This document shows, piece after piece, positions 8,618 to 16,332 of a DNA stretch of 64,000 bases; position 1 is the stretch's first letter, and each line of letters starts with the position of its first letter. The stretch spans positions 5,456,001-5,520,000 of the forward strand of contig NZ_CP071872.1 in the NCBI RefSeq assembly GCF_022647665.1. The letters are read 5' to 3'. The notes beneath the pieces are model-generated. The model was not told the origin of the DNA, did not search any database, and saw only the letters and a list, made by a program, of their open reading frames with translations. Origin of the DNA: Streptomyces formicae (lineage in GTDB: Bacteria > Actinomycetota > Actinomycetes > Streptomycetales > Streptomycetaceae). Made by a program: the position numbers and the translations under genes.

Positions 8618-9355
8618 ATGATCCAGGTCTGTCTCAACGGGCCCCGTGGCGCGGGGGATTCGCCCGCGGTGCCCATGTCACCGGCCGCGCTGGCCGAATC
8701 GGCGGCGGCCGCGGTCGCGGCCGGCGCGGCGGAGGTGCATGTGCACCCGAAGACGCCGTGCGGAAGCGACTCGCTGTCGCCGCGCGTGGTCGCGCCCGTC
8801 CTGGCGGCGATACGAGCCGTGGTGGACGTCCCGGTGGGCGTGACCACGGGCGCCTGGGCCGAGCCCGACCCGGTCCGGCGGGCCGCGCGCATCCGCTCCT
8901 GGACGGTGCTGCCCGACCATGCGTCGGTGAACTGGCACGAGGACGGCGCGGAAGAGGTCGCGGCGGCCCTGCTGGAGCGCGGCGTCGGTGTCGAGGCCGG
9001 CGTCCGGTCGGGCACCCCCGGCGCCCGACGCTTCCTGCGCTCCCCCCTCGCGCCGCACGCGCTCCGCGTGCTGGCCGAGGTGACGGACCCGTCCCCCGCC
9101 ACCGCCGAGTCCTCGGCGCGCGCACTGCTGGCCGAGCTGGGCGCCGCCCACGGTCTGCCCGTCCCGCCCGTCCCGCCCATCCCGCCCGTCCTGCTCCACG
9201 GTGAGGACACCGGAGCCTGGCCGGTCCTGCGCCTGGCCCGCCGCCTCGGTCTCGACACCCGCATCGGCCTGGAGGACACCCTGCTCCTCCCGGACGGCCG
9301 CCCAGCGCCCTCCAACGCGGCACTGGTCGCGGCGGCGCTGGCTCAGCCGTCGTGA
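8618..9355 (+). CDS. BKACE family (3-keto-5-aminohexanoate cleavage-like) protein
   Basis: 245 residues, beginning MIQVCLNGPRG as in beta-keto acid cleavage enzymes (formerly DUF849). These zinc enzymes condense a beta-keto acid with acetyl-CoA and cleave it to acetoacetate and an acyl-CoA. The zinc-binding pair is His41 and His43 in EVHVHPK; GLEDTLLLPDG near the C-terminus matches the conserved GLEDN-type loop. It is shorter than the usual 270-310 residues and has a Pro-rich PVPPVPPIPPV insertion from near-perfect DNA repeats at about 9166-9193. Specificity cannot be read. The ATG is favoured over an upstream TTG by homology. Confidence 0.82.
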   Translation: MIQVCLNGPRGAGDSPAVPMSPAALAESAAAAVAAGAAEVHVHPKTPCGSDSLSPRVVAPVLAAIRAVVDVPVGVTTGAWAEPDPVRRAARIRSWTVLPDHASVNWHEDGAEEVAAALLERGVGVEAGVRSGTPGARRFLRSPLAPHALRVLAEVTDPSPATAESSARALLAELGAAHGLPVPPVPPIPPVLLHGEDTGAWPVLRLARRLGLDTRIGLEDTLLLPDGRPAPSNAALVAAALAQPS

Positions 9356-9846
9356 AGGGTGCACGGTGCAGAACAGGCTTCCGGCGAAGGGCCGGGACGT
9401 TACCAGAGCGAAAATCGATGGCCCACAGGCATGGGGCGCGCGCACAGTGGACCCGATGTGAACCACGCCCGAGGAGCCCTGACATGTCGACGCCGCGCGT
9501 CACCGCCGAACCGCTGACGATCCGTCCGGCCACCGAACGGTACGGCCCGGTGGCGGGCGGCCGGGCGACAGCCAGGTCGCTCAGCCGGCCTGTCTGACCC
9601 GCAAGGGCGGCACCGAGCACGAGTGAGCGCCCGGCGCGCCCGGGCCGGTGGCGCGCGGGTGGCCCGTCACGGGGGTGCGGGCCACCCGGCGCCGCCGCCT
9701 TCGCGCGGCCGTGGGTGCTCGGCTGCGGGTGGTACGAGTCCGGGCAGGGTCCCTGCCGACGGCCCTCGCGGCCCCTCGCGGGCCACGCGCGCCCACGGTC
9801 GGCGCAATGGGGTCGGCGGGCGGGGCGGCGGGCCGAGACTCGGCGC
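9356..9846. other. intergenic region with small ORF and hairpin
   Basis: No convincing gene in 491 bp. A 37-codon plus-strand ORF (9484-9597) has a GAGGAG site eight bases upstream but resembles nothing I know and may be a decayed 5' end. A perfect 11-bp inverted repeat (CGGGTGGCCCG at 9656-9666, complement at 9678-9688) could be a terminator or attenuator ahead of the DUF1275 gene. Confidence 0.35.
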
Positions 9847-10557
9847 GTGAAGCCCACGCACGGTACCGCCCTCACCACGATGATGGTGGCGCTCACCGCG
9901 GTCACCGGGATGGTGGAGGCGATCAGTGTCCTCGCCCTGGGGCCGGTCTTCACGGCCGTCCAGACGGGCAACACGCTCTTCCTGGCCTTCGCGGTCGGCG
10001 GTGCCCAGGGCCTGTCCGTGGCCGCATGCCTGGCCTCGCTCGTCGGCTTCGTCCTCGGAGCGGTGCTGGGCGCCCGGTTCGAGTCGCACGAGGACCTCGT
10101 CGGGCACCGGTGGCTCGTCATGGCCCTCTATGCCGAAGCCGTCCTGCTGGCCGTCGCCGGGCTGGTGGCGTGGGGGGTCGTGCGCGCCGGCGAACCCCCC
10201 ACCGGCCGGCACTACGTGGTCATCGCACTGGTCGCCTTCGCCATGGGCATGCGCAATGTCACGACCATGCGCGCGAGCGTCCCGGACGTGCCGACCACGG
10301 TGGTCACCCGGTCGATGACGGCGCTGCTCGGCGGCTCACCCCTCGGCCTCGACACCCGGATCCCGGCGGGCGCGCGCAATACACTGCGCCGCATCGCCGC
10401 GGTCCTCGCCATGTTCGTCGGCGGTCTGCTGGGCTCGTGGCTGATCCACGAGGCCGTCGAACCGCCCGTTCTGCTCATGGGCACCGCCGCGTTCATGCTG
10501 GTCGTCGCGTTCCTGTACTCGTTCACCCCGCGCCCGGGAGCCTCCGACCGCCGCTGA
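9847..10557 (+). CDS. YoaK/DUF1275 family membrane protein
   Basis: 236 residues with about six hydrophobic segments. Family signatures are ALTAVTGMVEAISVL, GPVFTAVQTGNTLF and FAMGMRNVTTMRA followed by a Pro-Thr-Thr-Val-Val-Thr motif. DUF1275 proteins are inner-membrane proteins of unknown transport or regulatory role. The GTG start at 9847 removes a long basic, non-hydrophobic upstream reading. The last 222 bp are overlapped antisense by the soxR reading frame. Confidence 0.85.
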   Translation: MKPTHGTALTTMMVALTAVTGMVEAISVLALGPVFTAVQTGNTLFLAFAVGGAQGLSVAACLASLVGFVLGAVLGARFESHEDLVGHRWLVMALYAEAVLLAVAGLVAWGVVRAGEPPTGRHYVVIALVAFAMGMRNVTTMRASVPDVPTTVVTRSMTALLGGSPLGLDTRIPAGARNTLRRIAAVLAMFVGGLLGSWLIHEAVEPPVLLMGTAAFMLVVAFLYSFTPRPGASDRR

Positions 10558-11040
10558 GCGGGGTGAGTCGCCGGCCCGGGCGCTCCGGCGTTCCGGCATC
10601 AGGCGCGAGCCGGTCATGCGTTCGCCGAAGATGTCGTCCGGGTTGGAGAGGACGCATGTCTCCAGCGACAGACAGCCGCAGCCGATGCAGTCCGTGAGGT
10701 GGTCGCGCAGCCGCCCGAGCTGCTTGATGCGCTCGTCGAGTTCGGAGCGCCACGCCTCGGAGAGCCGCGCCCAGTCCGCGCGGTTGGGCGTACGCCCCTC
10801 GGGGAGTTCGGCCAGGGCGTCCCGGATCGTGGCCAGCGGAATGCCGACGCGCTGCGCGGCGCGGACGAAGGCGACCCGGCGCAGCGCGTCGCGCCCGTAC
10901 CGGCGCTGATTCCCCGGAGTCCTGCGGCTGCTGATGAGCCCCTTGGACTCGTAGAAGTGCAGGGCGGACACGGCGGCTCCACTGCGCGCGGAGAGCTGGC
11001 CGACGGTCAGTTCATGGACGTTCTCGGGAATCTGCGGCAC
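10336..11040 (-). CDS. soxR: redox-sensitive MerR-family activator SoxR, with unusual C-terminal extension
   Basis: 234 residues. The MerR helix-turn-helix is at residues 11-80 (LTVGQLSARSGAAVSALHFY) and the [2Fe-2S] motif C-x2-C-x-C-x5-C is complete: Cys118, Cys121, Cys123, Cys129. Streptomyces SoxR senses redox-active compounds such as its own pigments and induces small sets of oxidoreductases and pumps. Typical SoxR proteins end near 150-175 residues. Here the frame runs about 73 residues further, reading antisense through the end of the DUF1275 gene, with a low-complexity Arg/Glu/Gln-rich composition. The extension may be an accident of stop-codon loss. No SoxR box was found beside it. 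Confidence 0.9.
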   Translation of the reverse strand: MPQIPENVHELTVGQLSARSGAAVSALHFYESKGLISSRRTPGNQRRYGRDALRRVAFVRAAQRVGIPLATIRDALAELPEGRTPNRADWARLSEAWRSELDERIKQLGRLRDHLTDCIGCGCLSLETCVLSNPDDIFGERMTGSRLMPERRSARAGDSPRSAAVGGSRARGERVQERDDQHERGGAHEQNGRFDGLVDQPRAQQTADEHGEDRGDAAQCIARARRDPGVEAEG

Positions 11041-11090
11041 CCGCCGAGCCTAGAACCTGAAACGGCGAGCGCCTGCGGCTGGGCGTTCCG

Positions 11091-11133
11091 TTGACAGAAG
11101 CCTCCGCCCCGACCATGCTAAGCAGTCGCTTAG
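11091..11133 (+). promoter_or_regulatory. promoter of the MaoC gene overlapped by a TetR operator
   Basis: A sigma70-like promoter is visible: TTGACA at 11091-11096, a 17-bp spacer, and CATGCT at 11114-11119. The palindrome CTAAGCAGTCGCTTAG (11118-11133, 6-bp arms CTAAGC/GCTTAG) overlaps the -10 element, an ideal position for repression. A similar 16-mer precedes the TetR gene that converges on this gene. Confidence 0.55.
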
Positions 11134-11172
11134 ACATACGTACGGACCGGGCGAGAGGCAGGAGACAGGGAC

Positions 11173-11634
11173 ATGGCCGAGCCGAGGATCTTCACATCCG
11201 CCGAGGAGCTGACCGCCGGGGTCGGCGAGCAGCTGGGGTACAGCGACTGGCTGGAGATCGAGCAGAAGCGGATCGACCTCTTCGCCGAGGCCACCGGCGA
11301 CCACCAGTGGATCCACGTGGACCCGGAGCGGGCCGCGACCGGGCCGTTCGGGAAGACCATCGCGCACGGCTATCTGACGCTGTCGCTGCTGCCCACCCTC
11401 GTCCCGCAGATCATGCGGGTCGAGGGGATGAAGATGGGCATCAACTACGGGACGAACAAGGTGCGTTTCCCCTCCCCCGTCCCGGTCGGTTCGCGACTGC
11501 GCGCGACCGCCGCCCTCAAGAGCGTCGAGGAGGCGGGCGGCGGCGTGCAGGTGACGGCCGTCGTCACTGTGGAGCGCGAGGGCGGCGACAAGCCGGTGTG
11601 CGTCGCCGAGTCGGTCTCCCGCTACTTCTTCTGA
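11173..11634 (+). CDS. MaoC family dehydratase, (R)-specific enoyl-CoA hydratase
   Basis: 153 residues of single hot-dog fold. The hydratase motif FAEATGDHQWIHVDPE is at residues 38-52, with Asp43 and His48 as catalytic residues; the AHGYLTLSLLP segment is also characteristic. It hydrates trans-2-enoyl-CoA to the (R)-3-hydroxyacyl-CoA. It is probably controlled by the converging TetR gene through the palindrome over its promoter. Confidence 0.9.
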   Translation: MAEPRIFTSAEELTAGVGEQLGYSDWLEIEQKRIDLFAEATGDHQWIHVDPERAATGPFGKTIAHGYLTLSLLPTLVPQIMRVEGMKMGINYGTNKVRFPSPVPVGSRLRATAALKSVEEAGGGVQVTAVVTVEREGGDKPVCVAESVSRYFF

Positions 11635-11685
11635 GCGCTGCTCCCTCCGAGCGCTGCCTCCTCTGGGCGCGGCTCCCTCTGAGCG

Positions 11686-12333
11686 CTACTTCTTCCGGGC
11701 GCCCGTCTGCGTACCGGAACCCACCATCCGCAGCACGAGGTCGGCGTAGAGCGCGCCGACCTCGTCCGGCGTCCGGCGCCCCTGCACGTTGAACCAGCGC
11801 GCCACGTCGATGCAGAGCGACAGCACGGCGAGGGTCGTGCCGGGCACGTCGGGGACGTCGAACTCCCCCGCCGCCACGCCCTCGTTGAGGATCCGGCGCA
11901 CCGCCGCGTCGCTCTGGCGGCGCAGCTCGACGATCTCGGTGCGGTGCTCCTCGCTGAGCGCATCGAGTTCGTACTGGACGACGCGCGCGGTCATGTGGTG
12001 TCCGGCGTGCCAGCGGACGAAGGAGCGTACGGCGTCGGCGAGCCGCTCGGCCGCCGTGCCGCCGCTGCCGGCCGCCGCCTCCAGGATCTCCAGCGCCCGG
12101 TCGTGGCCGATGCGGCTGATCCGGTGGAGCAGCTCTTCCTTGGTCTTGTAGTGGATGTAGAGCGCGGCCGGGCTCATTCCGGCCCGGCCCGCGATGTCGC
12201 GCGTCGTGGTGGCGTGGTAGCCGCGCTCGGCGAACGCCTCGACGGCGGCGACCAGCAGCCTCCTGGCCGCCTCCGGGGTGACCTCACCCCACGGCACGTC
12301 CTCGGCGCCGGGCGTTTCTTCCGCCGTGCTCAT
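11686..12333 (-). CDS. TetR/AcrR family transcriptional regulator
   Basis: 215 residues. The DNA-binding region (residues about 19-66) contains ARRLLVAAVEAFAERGYHAT and GMSPAALYIHYKTKEELLHR; a C-terminal helical ligand domain follows. A palindrome 45 bp upstream of its start resembles the one over the MaoC promoter, suggesting autoregulation plus control of the MaoC gene. Its 3' end converges on that gene. The ligand is likely an acyl-CoA, by analogy only. Confidence 0.88.
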   Translation of the reverse strand: MSTAEETPGAEDVPWGEVTPEAARRLLVAAVEAFAERGYHATTTRDIAGRAGMSPAALYIHYKTKEELLHRISRIGHDRALEILEAAAGSGGTAAERLADAVRSFVRWHAGHHMTARVVQYELDALSEEHRTEIVELRRQSDAAVRRILNEGVAAGEFDVPDVPGTTLAVLSLCIDVARWFNVQGRRTPDEVGALYADLVLRMVGSGTQTGARKK

Positions 12334-12377
12334 CGCTCGCCCCTTCCATCCGACAGGACGAACACCATACCCCGAAC

Positions 12378-12393
12378 CTGAGCAAGCGCTTAG
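12378..12393. promoter_or_regulatory. putative TetR operator (copy 2)
   Basis: CTGAGCAAGCGCTTAG upstream of the TetR gene matches CTAAGCAGTCGCTTAG at the MaoC promoter in 13 of 16 positions, and both have near-palindromic CTAAGC/GCTTAG arms. Likely autoregulatory operator. Confidence 0.5.
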
Positions 12394-12411
12394 ACCTCGT
12401 TCACCGCTTCG

Positions 12412-12699
12412 TCACAGCTTCTGGAACGGGTCGTGCTCGGCGAGCAGCTTCTCCAGCCGCGCCTGGTCGACGCGGCTGACGATCTGCCCGGCCTCCTGCT
12501 TGTCCCGCACCACCTTGGCCAGGGTGAACGCCGAGGTCGTGAGGTAAAGGACCGCGATCCCGAGGAAGGCGCGCACCCAGGCGTCGGCTTCCAGATTGAC
12601 GATCCCGATGGCCACCGCCGCGAGCGCGATGGCGAAGGAGGCGACGGCCTGGCCGTAATACGCCGCCGTGTTCTGCTGCTTGACCGAAGTCTCACTCAT
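12412..12699 (-). CDS. YiaA/YiaB-type two-helix membrane protein
   Basis: 95 residues. Two hydrophobic helices (about residues 15-33 and 39-60) flank a short loop containing EADAWVRAFLG; the start KQQNTAAYYGQAVASF is characteristic of the YiaAB two-helix family, of unknown function. The ATG at 12699 fits the family start. An upstream in-frame ATG at 12735 has a better ribosome site (GGGAG) and would add 12 residues. It is likely co-oriented with the acyl-CoA dehydrogenase upstream but lacks an obvious functional link. Confidence 0.75.
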   Translation of the reverse strand: MSETSVKQQNTAAYYGQAVASFAIALAAVAIGIVNLEADAWVRAFLGIAVLYLTTSAFTLAKVVRDKQEAGQIVSRVDQARLEKLLAEHDPFQKL

Positions 12700-12759
12700 A
12701 CCGGAAGGATGCGCGGGACGGATCCCGGCCGACATCCGCTCCCGTACTCACCCGCGTAC

Positions 12760-13914
12760 TCAGAACGCCGAGACCCCGGTCAGCGCGCGGCCGATGATGA
12801 GCTTCTGGATCTGGCTGGTGCCCTCGTAGAGGGTCATCACGCGGGCGTCGCGCAGCAGCTTGCCGACCGGGTACTCGTCGATGTAGCCGTAGCCGCCGAA
12901 GACCTGGAGCGCGTTGTTGGCGGCGCGCACGGCGGCCTCGGAGGCGAAGAGCTTCGCCTGCGACGCGGCGGTGGCGAACTCCCCGCCGCGGTCGATGAGG
13001 TCCGCGACGCGCCAGGTCAGCAGCCGGGCGGCGGCCACGTCCACGGCGATGTCGCTGATCAGCTCCTGCACCAGCTGGTACGAGGCGATCGGCTTGCCGA
13101 ACTGCTCGCGCTCGCGCGCGTAGCCGACGGCCGCGTCGAGCGCCGCCTGGGCGATGCCGACGCAGCCTGCGGCCACCGACATCCGGCCCTTGGCGAGCGC
13201 GGACATGGCGATCGAGAACCCCTTGCCCGCGGGCCCGAGCATGGCGTCCGCCGGCACGCGGACGTTCTCCAGGACCAGTTCGGCCGTGGCCTGTCCGCGC
13301 AGGCCGAGCTTGCCGCGGACGGTGCGCCGGGTCAGTCCGGGGGCGTCGGCCGGGACGAGGAAGGCGGATATCCCACGGTGCCCGGGGGCATCGCCGGTGC
13401 GGGCGAAGAGCAACACGACATCGGCCCAGGTGCCGTTGGTGATGAACATCTTCGAGCCGTTGACGACGTACGCGTCGCCGTCCCGTACGGCCCGGGTGGC
13501 CAGGCCGGCCGCGTCCGAGCCGGTGCCGGGCTCGGTGAGCCCGAAGCAGCCCAGGGCGTCGCCGGCGGTGAGCCGCGGCAGCCAGTGCCGCTTCTGCTGC
13601 TCGCTCCCCCAGGTGGCGATGGTCTTGGCGACCAGGCCGAGGGACACGGACACGATGCCCCTGACCGAGGAGTCGCCGCGCCCGAGTTCCTCCGTGACCA
13701 GGCAGTACGCGAGGTGGTCGCCGCCCGAGCCGCCGTACTCCTCGTCGACGGTGAGCCCGAGGAAGCCGATCGAGCCCAGCTTCTTCACGATCGACTTGTC
13801 GACACTCTCGGCCCGGTCCCAGTCGACGGCATGCGGGGCGATCTCGCGGTCGACGAAGTCGCGGGCGAGCTGCCGGACGGCCTTGTGCTCGTCGCCGAGC
13901 TCCAGGTTCACCAC
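12760..13914 (-). CDS. acyl-CoA dehydrogenase
   Basis: 384 residues, complete three-domain acyl-CoA dehydrogenase. Signatures are GCFGLTEPGTGSDAAG (residues 122-137), MFITNGTWAD, GGYGYIDEYPVGKLLRD and the catalytic base Glu364 in TLYEGTSQIQK. It oxidises acyl-CoA to enoyl-CoA using FAD. It is transcribed divergently from a TetR gene 53 bp away with a 17-bp palindrome between them, which is near-identical to one in front of an aldehyde dehydrogenase gene 7 kb away. The start is one of two tandem GTG codons. Confidence 0.93.
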   Translation of the reverse strand: MVNLELGDEHKAVRQLARDFVDREIAPHAVDWDRAESVDKSIVKKLGSIGFLGLTVDEEYGGSGGDHLAYCLVTEELGRGDSSVRGIVSVSLGLVAKTIATWGSEQQKRHWLPRLTAGDALGCFGLTEPGTGSDAAGLATRAVRDGDAYVVNGSKMFITNGTWADVVLLFARTGDAPGHRGISAFLVPADAPGLTRRTVRGKLGLRGQATAELVLENVRVPADAMLGPAGKGFSIAMSALAKGRMSVAAGCVGIAQAALDAAVGYAREREQFGKPIASYQLVQELISDIAVDVAAARLLTWRVADLIDRGGEFATAASQAKLFASEAAVRAANNALQVFGGYGYIDEYPVGKLLRDARVMTLYEGTSQIQKLIIGRALTGVSAF

Positions 13915-13930
13915 TGGACATCCCGCCTTT

Positions 13931-13947
13931 AACTATCACTGCTAGTT
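13931..13947. promoter_or_regulatory. TetR operator palindrome (copy 1)
   Basis: AACTATCACTGCTAGTT, with AACTA/TAGTT arms, lies in the 53-bp divergent space between the acyl-CoA dehydrogenase and TetR genes. The reverse complement of the site at 20910 matches it in 15 of 17 positions. Confidence 0.6.
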
Positions 13948-13967
13948 TCCGATCGGCAGGCCCTACT

Positions 13968-14633
13968 ATGTGCGCCATGGCCCGACCGCGCAAGCCCCTC
14001 CTCAGCAGAGACCGCATCGTCGGGGCCGCGAGTGCGCTCGTCGACGCGGAGGGCCTGGAAGCGGTGTCCACCCGCCGGCTCGCCGCCGAGCTGGGTGTGA
14101 GCGGCCCGTCGCTCTACAACCACTTCCGCAACAAGGACGAGATCCTGGACGCGGTCGCCGACGCGGTCAGCGCCAAGGTCGACCTGTCGATGTTCGACGA
14201 GTGCGACGCCCGCGACTGGCGCACGGCACTGCACGACTGGGCCCTCTCCTACCGCGCGGCCCTCGCGGACCACCCCCACCTCGTCCCCCTCCTCGCCCGC
14301 GGCCCCGGCCGCCGCCCCGCCGGTCTGAAGGTCGCCGACGCGGTCTTCGGCGCGATGGTGCGCGCGGGCTGGCCGCCCGCCCAGGCCACCTACATCGGCG
14401 CCCTGATGCGGTACTTCATCACCGGCTCGGCGCTCGGCTCCTTCGCCCGCGGCTTCGTGAAGGACGAGACCGCCTACGACCCGGCCGACTACCCTCACCT
14501 CGGCCAGGCCCATCTCCTCGCCGACCGGCAGGAGCAGATCGACGAGGGCGCGTTCGCGACGGGGCTGCGAGCCCTGCTGGACGGCCTCGAAGCGCAGTAC
14601 GCAACACTTCGGCCGACGCCGCACCATCCTTGA
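13968..14633 (+). CDS. TetR family transcriptional regulator
   Basis: 221 residues (218 if the second ATG at 13977 is used). The helix-turn-helix region contains IVGAASALVDAEGLEAVSTR and SGPSLYNHFRNKDEILDAVA; a TetR_C-like ligand domain follows. Divergence from the acyl-CoA dehydrogenase across a palindrome implies it represses both. A second copy of the operator at 20910 suggests the ALDH/ADH operon is in the same regulon. Confidence 0.88.
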   Translation: MCAMARPRKPLLSRDRIVGAASALVDAEGLEAVSTRRLAAELGVSGPSLYNHFRNKDEILDAVADAVSAKVDLSMFDECDARDWRTALHDWALSYRAALADHPHLVPLLARGPGRRPAGLKVADAVFGAMVRAGWPPAQATYIGALMRYFITGSALGSFARGFVKDETAYDPADYPHLGQAHLLADRQEQIDEGAFATGLRALLDGLEAQYATLRPTPHHP

Positions 14634-14647
14634 CGCACTCTGGAGGC

Positions 14648-15340
14648 ATGGCTTCCAAGGACGTCGCCGCCCTCGCGGCGCTGCTCGCCGACGAGACCCG
14701 CGCCGCCTTCTGCCTGGCCCTGCTGGACGGGCGGGCGTGGACGGCCGGGGAGCTGGCCCGGCATGCGCGTGTGGCTCCCTCCACCGCGAGTGGGCATCTG
14801 GGCAAGCTCGTCGCGGGCGGGCTGCTGGCAGAGGAGCGGCAGGGGCGGCACCGGTATGTGCGGCTGGCCGGGGAGTCGTCCGCACAGCTGGTCGAGGTGC
14901 TGGCCGCGCACGCCGCGCTGTCCGACGAACCGCCGCGGACGCTGCGAGCGGCGAGCGCACGCAGCGCCATGGCCCGGGGGCGCACCTGCTACGACCATCT
15001 CGCCGGGAGGCTCGGCACCGCGATCACGGAGGCGATGACATCCCGGGGGCTGCTGCGCCAGGACACCGGTTTCGCGCTGACGGATGCGGGGCTGGACTGG
15101 TTCCGGACAGTGGGGATCACGCTGCCCGCGGGCGGGCGACGGCCCCTTGTCCGGGCGTGCCTGGACTGGACGGAGCGCCGTCCGCACCTGGCCGGGCTCG
15201 CCGGGGCGGAGCTGTGCCGGCACGCCCTGAGCGCCGGCTGGTGTGCGCGCATCGGCTCGGAGCGCGCGGTGAGGGTCACCCCCGACGGCGAGCGGGCCCT
15301 CGGCGATCTGCTCGGGATCGACGCGGGGATATTGCGGTGA
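14648..15340 (+). CDS. ArsR family winged-helix regulator
   Basis: 230 residues. The N-terminal winged helix (residues about 5-75) includes LADETRAAFCLALLDGRAWT and the recognition helix APSTASGHLGKLVAGGLL. It lacks an ArsR metal-binding Cys box in helix 3, so it is probably not a classical metal sensor. The C-terminal half is a second helical region with several Cys and Trp residues. GGAGG ends one base before the ATG, which is unusually tight. It directly precedes an EamA exporter gene (32 bp), which it may control. Confidence 0.8.
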   Translation: MASKDVAALAALLADETRAAFCLALLDGRAWTAGELARHARVAPSTASGHLGKLVAGGLLAEERQGRHRYVRLAGESSAQLVEVLAAHAALSDEPPRTLRAASARSAMARGRTCYDHLAGRLGTAITEAMTSRGLLRQDTGFALTDAGLDWFRTVGITLPAGGRRPLVRACLDWTERRPHLAGLAGAELCRHALSAGWCARIGSERAVRVTPDGERALGDLLGIDAGILR

Positions 15341-15372
15341 GAGCCGAACCGTCGTCGGCGTACGGTCGCTCC

Positions 15373-16332
15373 ATGACCTCCACCTCATGGCGCGCCTTCG
15401 CCGCGGCCGCGACCACCGTCGTCCTCTGGGCCTCGGCCTTCGTCTCGATCCGCAGCGCCGGTGCGGAGTACTCCCCGGGTGCGCTCGCGCTCGGCCGGCT
15501 GCTCGCCGGGGCCCTGGTCCTGGTCGCGATATGTGCCGTACGGCGCGAGGGGCTGCCGCCGCGGGCCGCCTGGCCGGGGATCGCGGTCTCCGGGCTGCTC
15601 TGGTTCGGGCTGTACATGGTGGCGCTGAACTGGGGCGAGCAGAAGGTCGACGCGGGCACCGCGGCCCTGGTGGTCAATGTCGGGCCGCTGGTCATGGCGC
15701 TGCTCGCGGGGTGGCTGCTCAAGGAGGGCCTGCCGCCGCGGCTGCTCGCCGGGATGGGCGTGTCGTTCGCGGGTGCGGCGGTGGTCGGTCTGTCGATGTC
15801 GGGTGAGGGCTCGGCGTCGGTGCTCGGTGTGGCCCTGTGCCTGCTGGCGGCGGTCTCCTACGCGGCCGGGGTGGTGGCCCAGAAGCCCGCCCTGCGGCAC
15901 GCGTCCGCGCTCCAGGTGACGACCTGGGGCTGTGTGATCGGGGCGTTGGCGTGTCTGCCGTTCGCCGGGGTGCTGGTGCGCGAGGCGGCCGCGGCCCCGG
16001 CGTCGGCGACGCTCAACATGGTGTATCTGGGCGTGTTCCCGACCGCGCTGGCGTTCACGACCTGGGCGTACGCCCTGGCCCGTACGACCGCGGGGAAGAT
16101 GGGCGCGACCACGTACGCCGTGCCCGCCCTGGTGGTGCTGATGTCCTGGCTGTTCCTGGACGAGGTGCCGGGCTGGCTGACCCTGCTGGGCGGTGTGGTG
16201 TGCCTGGCGGGTGTGGCGGTGTCGCGCTCGCGGACCCGTACGCCGGCCCGGTCGGACCGGACCGGCGTCACGGAAGCGGCCGCGGCCGCCGATGTCAGGC
16301 CCGCGCAGCCGCCCGCTTCGCGAGAATCCTGA
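15373..16332 (+). CDS. EamA/DMT family transporter
   Basis: 319 residues with ten predicted membrane helices in two EamA repeats (about residues 10-135 and 150-285). The segments VVLWASAFVSIRSAG and LLKEGLPPRLLAGMGVSFAG are typical of drug/metabolite transporters. It likely exports small metabolites or amino-acid-like compounds. It ends in a soluble, Arg/Ala-rich tail. Its last 38 bp overlap the convergent MHS transporter gene. Confidence 0.88.
   Translation: MTSTSWRAFAAAATTVVLWASAFVSIRSAGAEYSPGALALGRLLAGALVLVAICAVRREGLPPRAAWPGIAVSGLLWFGLYMVALNWGEQKVDAGTAALVVNVGPLVMALLAGWLLKEGLPPRLLAGMGVSFAGAAVVGLSMSGEGSASVLGVALCLLAAVSYAAGVVAQKPALRHASALQVTTWGCVIGALACLPFAGVLVREAAAAPASATLNMVYLGVFPTALAFTTWAYALARTTAGKMGATTYAVPALVVLMSWLFLDEVPGWLTLLGGVVCLAGVAVSRSRTRTPARSDRTGVTEAAAAADVRPAQPPASRES

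Noticed and set aside
9484..9597. 37-codon ORF with a ribosome site
   Set aside because: Too short and without similarity; kept only as a note in the intergenic entry.
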